Shown piece after piece: positions 61,928 to 64,000 of a stretch of DNA of 64,000 nt (position 1 is its first letter; each line of letters begins with the position of its first letter). This DNA is from Streptomyces sp. NBC_00258 (GTDB lineage Bacteria; Actinomycetota; Actinomycetes; Streptomycetales; Streptomycetaceae), in contig NZ_CP108081.1 in NCBI RefSeq assembly GCF_036182465.1, positions 7,688,001 to 7,752,000 on the forward strand, given 5' to 3'. The notes below the pieces were generated by a model. The model ran no database searches and was not told the origin of the DNA. It saw only the letters and a program-made list of their open reading frames with translations. The translations under genes and the position numbers were made by a program.

Positions 61928-61967
61928 CTTGTAGTAGGTAGTGCATCCAGAAGCGAAGGGAACCACC

Positions 61968-62774
61968 ATGACTCTCGCTCTCGTCACCGGCGCCTCCTCC
62001 GGGCTCGGCGCTGAGTTCGCCGACCAGCTCGCCGCGCGTGGCCACGACGTGGTCCTCGTGGCCCGTTCCGAAGGTCGCCTCGAAGAGGTGGCCGACCGGC
62101 TCCGCGTACGCCACGGTGTCCGGGCGTACGTGCTGCCCCAGGACCTCGCCGAACCGGACGCGGCCCGACGCGTCACGGACGCCCTCGCCGCCCGGGGTCT
62201 CGCCGTAGACCTGCTGGTCAACAACGCCGGGTTCGGTACCTGCGGCCGTTTCGAGGACATCGACCCGTCCCGCGACCACGACGAGATGATGGTCAACGTC
62301 GTCGCCCTGGTCGACCTCACCCACGCCCTTGTCCCCGGCATGCTGGAGCGCGGCTCGGGCGCGGTCCTGAACGTCGGCTCCACGGCGGGCTACCAGCCCG
62401 GCCCGTACTTCGCGGTCTACAGCGCCACCAAGGTGTTCGTCCTGAACTTCTCCCTGGCCCTGCGTCAGGAGTACCGCGGTCGCGGCATCAAGGTCACAGC
62501 CCTCTGTCCGGGCCCGGTGGAGACCGGCTTCTTCGACGCGATCGGCACCCGCAAGGCCGCGGTCACGGGCTCCTTCACCACCTCGGAACCCGTCGTACGA
62601 GCCGCCCTGCGCGCCCTCGACCGCGACCGCGCCTACGTCACCCCGGGCCTCGGCAACGCCCTGGGCGCCCACCTCACCCCACGCCGCCCGCGCACCCTGG
62701 TGGCCGCCATGGCGGAGCGCGTCACCCGCAAGGTCCTGGAGCCGGAGACCGGGCGGGAGCGGGTCGCCGTCTGA
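61968..62774 (+). CDS. short-chain dehydrogenase/reductase
   Basis: 268 residues from ATG 61968 (GAAGGGAA five bases upstream). Classical SDR: cofactor motif LVTGASSGLGAEFADQLAARG followed by VVLVARSEGRL (Arg suggests NADPH), NNAGFG, catalytic Ser in VLNVGSTAG and YSATK (Tyr and Lys), then LCPGPVETGF. Of the DltE/YqjQ-like type acting on carbonyl compounds; substrate unknown. Target of the divergent TetR protein. Confidence 0.92.
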   Translation: MTLALVTGASSGLGAEFADQLAARGHDVVLVARSEGRLEEVADRLRVRHGVRAYVLPQDLAEPDAARRVTDALAARGLAVDLLVNNAGFGTCGRFEDIDPSRDHDEMMVNVVALVDLTHALVPGMLERGSGAVLNVGSTAGYQPGPYFAVYSATKVFVLNFSLALRQEYRGRGIKVTALCPGPVETGFFDAIGTRKAAVTGSFTTSEPVVRAALRALDRDRAYVTPGLGNALGAHLTPRRPRTLVAAMAERVTRKVLEPETGRERVAV

Positions 62775-62916
62775 GGCCCGCCCGTGAGCTGCTGGGGTGC
62801 TCCGCCCGACGAGGGGAAATCCCGAAGCGGGTTGAAAATACCCTACGCATGAGTAAGTTGACCCGGAAGTAAGTACGCGCCACCGCGCAACGCGAGCCGC
62901 GAAACCGGGAGCCGTC

Positions 62917-64000
62917 ATGGGCGTACGCAAGGACCTGAAGCAGGCGAAGAAGCGCACCGATCTGGCGGACCGCACCACGGTCGAGATCACCAGGGACCAC
63001 CACGGAGCCGTCCGTGAGGCACGGATGCCGGCCCTCGCCGCGAAGGCAGCCACCGGCAGCATCGCCGATCTGCCCTTCACCAACGCGGCCGAGGCTCCGG
63101 ACGCCGTGGTCCTCCGCCGCAGGGAGCGCGGCACCTGGCAGCCGGTGACCGCCGCCGACTTCGCCGGCGAAGTCACCGCCGTCGCCAAGGGGTTGGTCGC
63201 GGCGGGCCTCGAACCGGGCGGCCGAGTCGCGGTCATGTCCCGTACGCGCTACGAGTGGACGCTGCTCGACTTCGCGATCTGGGCGGCGGGCGGCCGGAGC
63301 GTGCCCGTGTACGCCACGTCCTCACCCGAGCAGATCGAGTGGATCGTCCGCGACTCGGACGCCCGTTTTGTTGTCGTCGAGACCCCCGAGAACGCTGCGG
63401 CAGTCGCGGCCGGCACGGCCGACCACCCGGATCCGCCGCGCGTGTGGCAGATCGACGGGGGAGCGATCTCCGACCTGACCGTCCTGGGCGGCGGCATCGC
63501 CGAGGAGGAGGTCACCAGGCGGCGTGCCGCGCTGACCCCCGACACCGTCGCGACGATCTGCTACACCTCGGGCACCACGGGCCGGCCCAAGGGCTGCGTC
63601 CTCACCCACGCCAACCTGCACGCCGAGGCCGCGAACACGGTCGAGCTGCTGCACCCCGTCTTCAAGGAGGTCACCAGCCAGATCGCCTCGACGCTCCTCT
63701 TCCTCCCGCTCGCCCACATCCTGGGCCGCACCCTCCAGATCGCCTGTCTGATGGCCCGTATCGAACTGGGCCACTGCCCGAGCATCAAGCCCGACGAACT
63801 CCGCCCGGCGCTACGGGAGTTCCGGCCCACCTTCCTGGTCGGCGTGCCGTACCTCTTCGAGAAGATCCACGGCACCGGCCGCGCCACCGCCGAACGGATA
63901 GGCCGCGCAGCCTCCTTCGACCGTGCGCACCGCATCGCGGTCCGCTTCGGCGAGGCGCACCTCGACCGGTTCCTCGGCCGCGGCAAGGGCCCGGGGCCCG
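62917..64000 (+). CDS. long-chain acyl-CoA synthetase (AMP-binding), cut by window edge
   Basis: An open frame of 361 codons from ATG 62917 (GGGAG upstream) runs off the right end; complete family members have about 600 residues. A short basic leader (MGVRKDLKQAKKRTDLADRT) precedes the adenylation domain: LVAAGLEPGGRVAVMSRTRYEW, the P-loop-like motif ICYTSGTTGRPKGCVLTH and the FLPLAHILGR segment typical of long-chain FadD15-like enzymes, followed by FLVGVPYLFEKIH. It activates fatty acids to acyl-AMP and acyl-CoA. The C-terminal domain lies outside the window. Confidence 0.9.
   Translation, partial: MGVRKDLKQAKKRTDLADRTTVEITRDHHGAVREARMPALAAKAATGSIADLPFTNAAEAPDAVVLRRRERGTWQPVTAADFAGEVTAVAKGLVAAGLEPGGRVAVMSRTRYEWTLLDFAIWAAGGRSVPVYATSSPEQIEWIVRDSDARFVVVETPENAAAVAAGTADHPDPPRVWQIDGGAISDLTVLGGGIAEEEVTRRRAALTPDTVATICYTSGTTGRPKGCVLTHANLHAEAANTVELLHPVFKEVTSQIASTLLFLPLAHILGRTLQIACLMARIELGHCPSIKPDELRPALREFRPTFLVGVPYLFEKIHGTGRATAERIGRAASFDRAHRIAVRFGEAHLDRFLGRGKGPGP

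Overview
The window is high-GC actinobacterial chromosome, almost certainly Streptomyces. Supporting signs are the very GC-rich third positions, frequent GTG starts, rare TTA codons, an XRE/DUF397 regulator pair, an RsbW-like kinase-fold protein, S37 peptidase, Tat-exported hydrolases and many one-component regulators. No tRNA, rRNA, CRISPR array, integrase or transposase is visible. Gene content is mostly carbon uptake and catabolism, exported enzymes and membrane functions.

Layout. 0.1-11.6 kb: start of a leftward membrane protein, exported and lipoprotein genes, a beta-lactamase-fold protein overlapping a TmrB-like P-loop gene, an RTX-like protein, a phytase-like esterase, a full-length fused ABC exporter and an S37 peptidase. 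11.7-18.4 kb: GH3 enzyme, TPR protein, a coupled XRE-DUF397-membrane protein operon, an RsbW-like protein and a TIM-barrel isomerase. 18.5-29 kb: Tat phosphoesterase with a possible PHO box, MarR-GNAT fusion divergent from an aldo/keto reductase, then a LacI regulator divergent from a three-gene coupled catabolic operon (Gfo/Idh/MocA dehydrogenase, DUF993 aldolase-like protein, isomerase). 29-35 kb: a leftward ribose operon rbsR-rbsA-rbsCB(fusion)-rbsK-rbsD with two LacI-type operators. 35.6-45.5 kb: recD2, citrate synthase with a strong terminator, a 6C-type small RNA, copper export genes copZ-copA with a CsoR-like operator, a PrsW-family protease, a zinc alcohol dehydrogenase and a tiny HTH gene. 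45.8-52.6 kb: myo-inositol catabolism (isomerase-like gene, iolC, Cgl0159-family protein, decayed iolB, iolD, iolA). 52.7-64 kb: a hydrolase-ABC ATPase fusion with its permease, a vWA lipoprotein, an AftB-like glycosyltransferase, a secreted chorismate mutase, a TetR/SDR pair and a truncated acyl-CoA synthetase running off the right edge.

The most unusual non-coding structure is a family of interspersed elements. Four copies (three of exactly 213 bp, one of 230 bp) have about 20-bp terminal inverted repeats and an invariant 98-bp core that can fold as a long hairpin. The 40-nt loop keeps its length while its centre varies. Solo copies of the terminal repeat are scattered between genes. No copy interrupts a gene.
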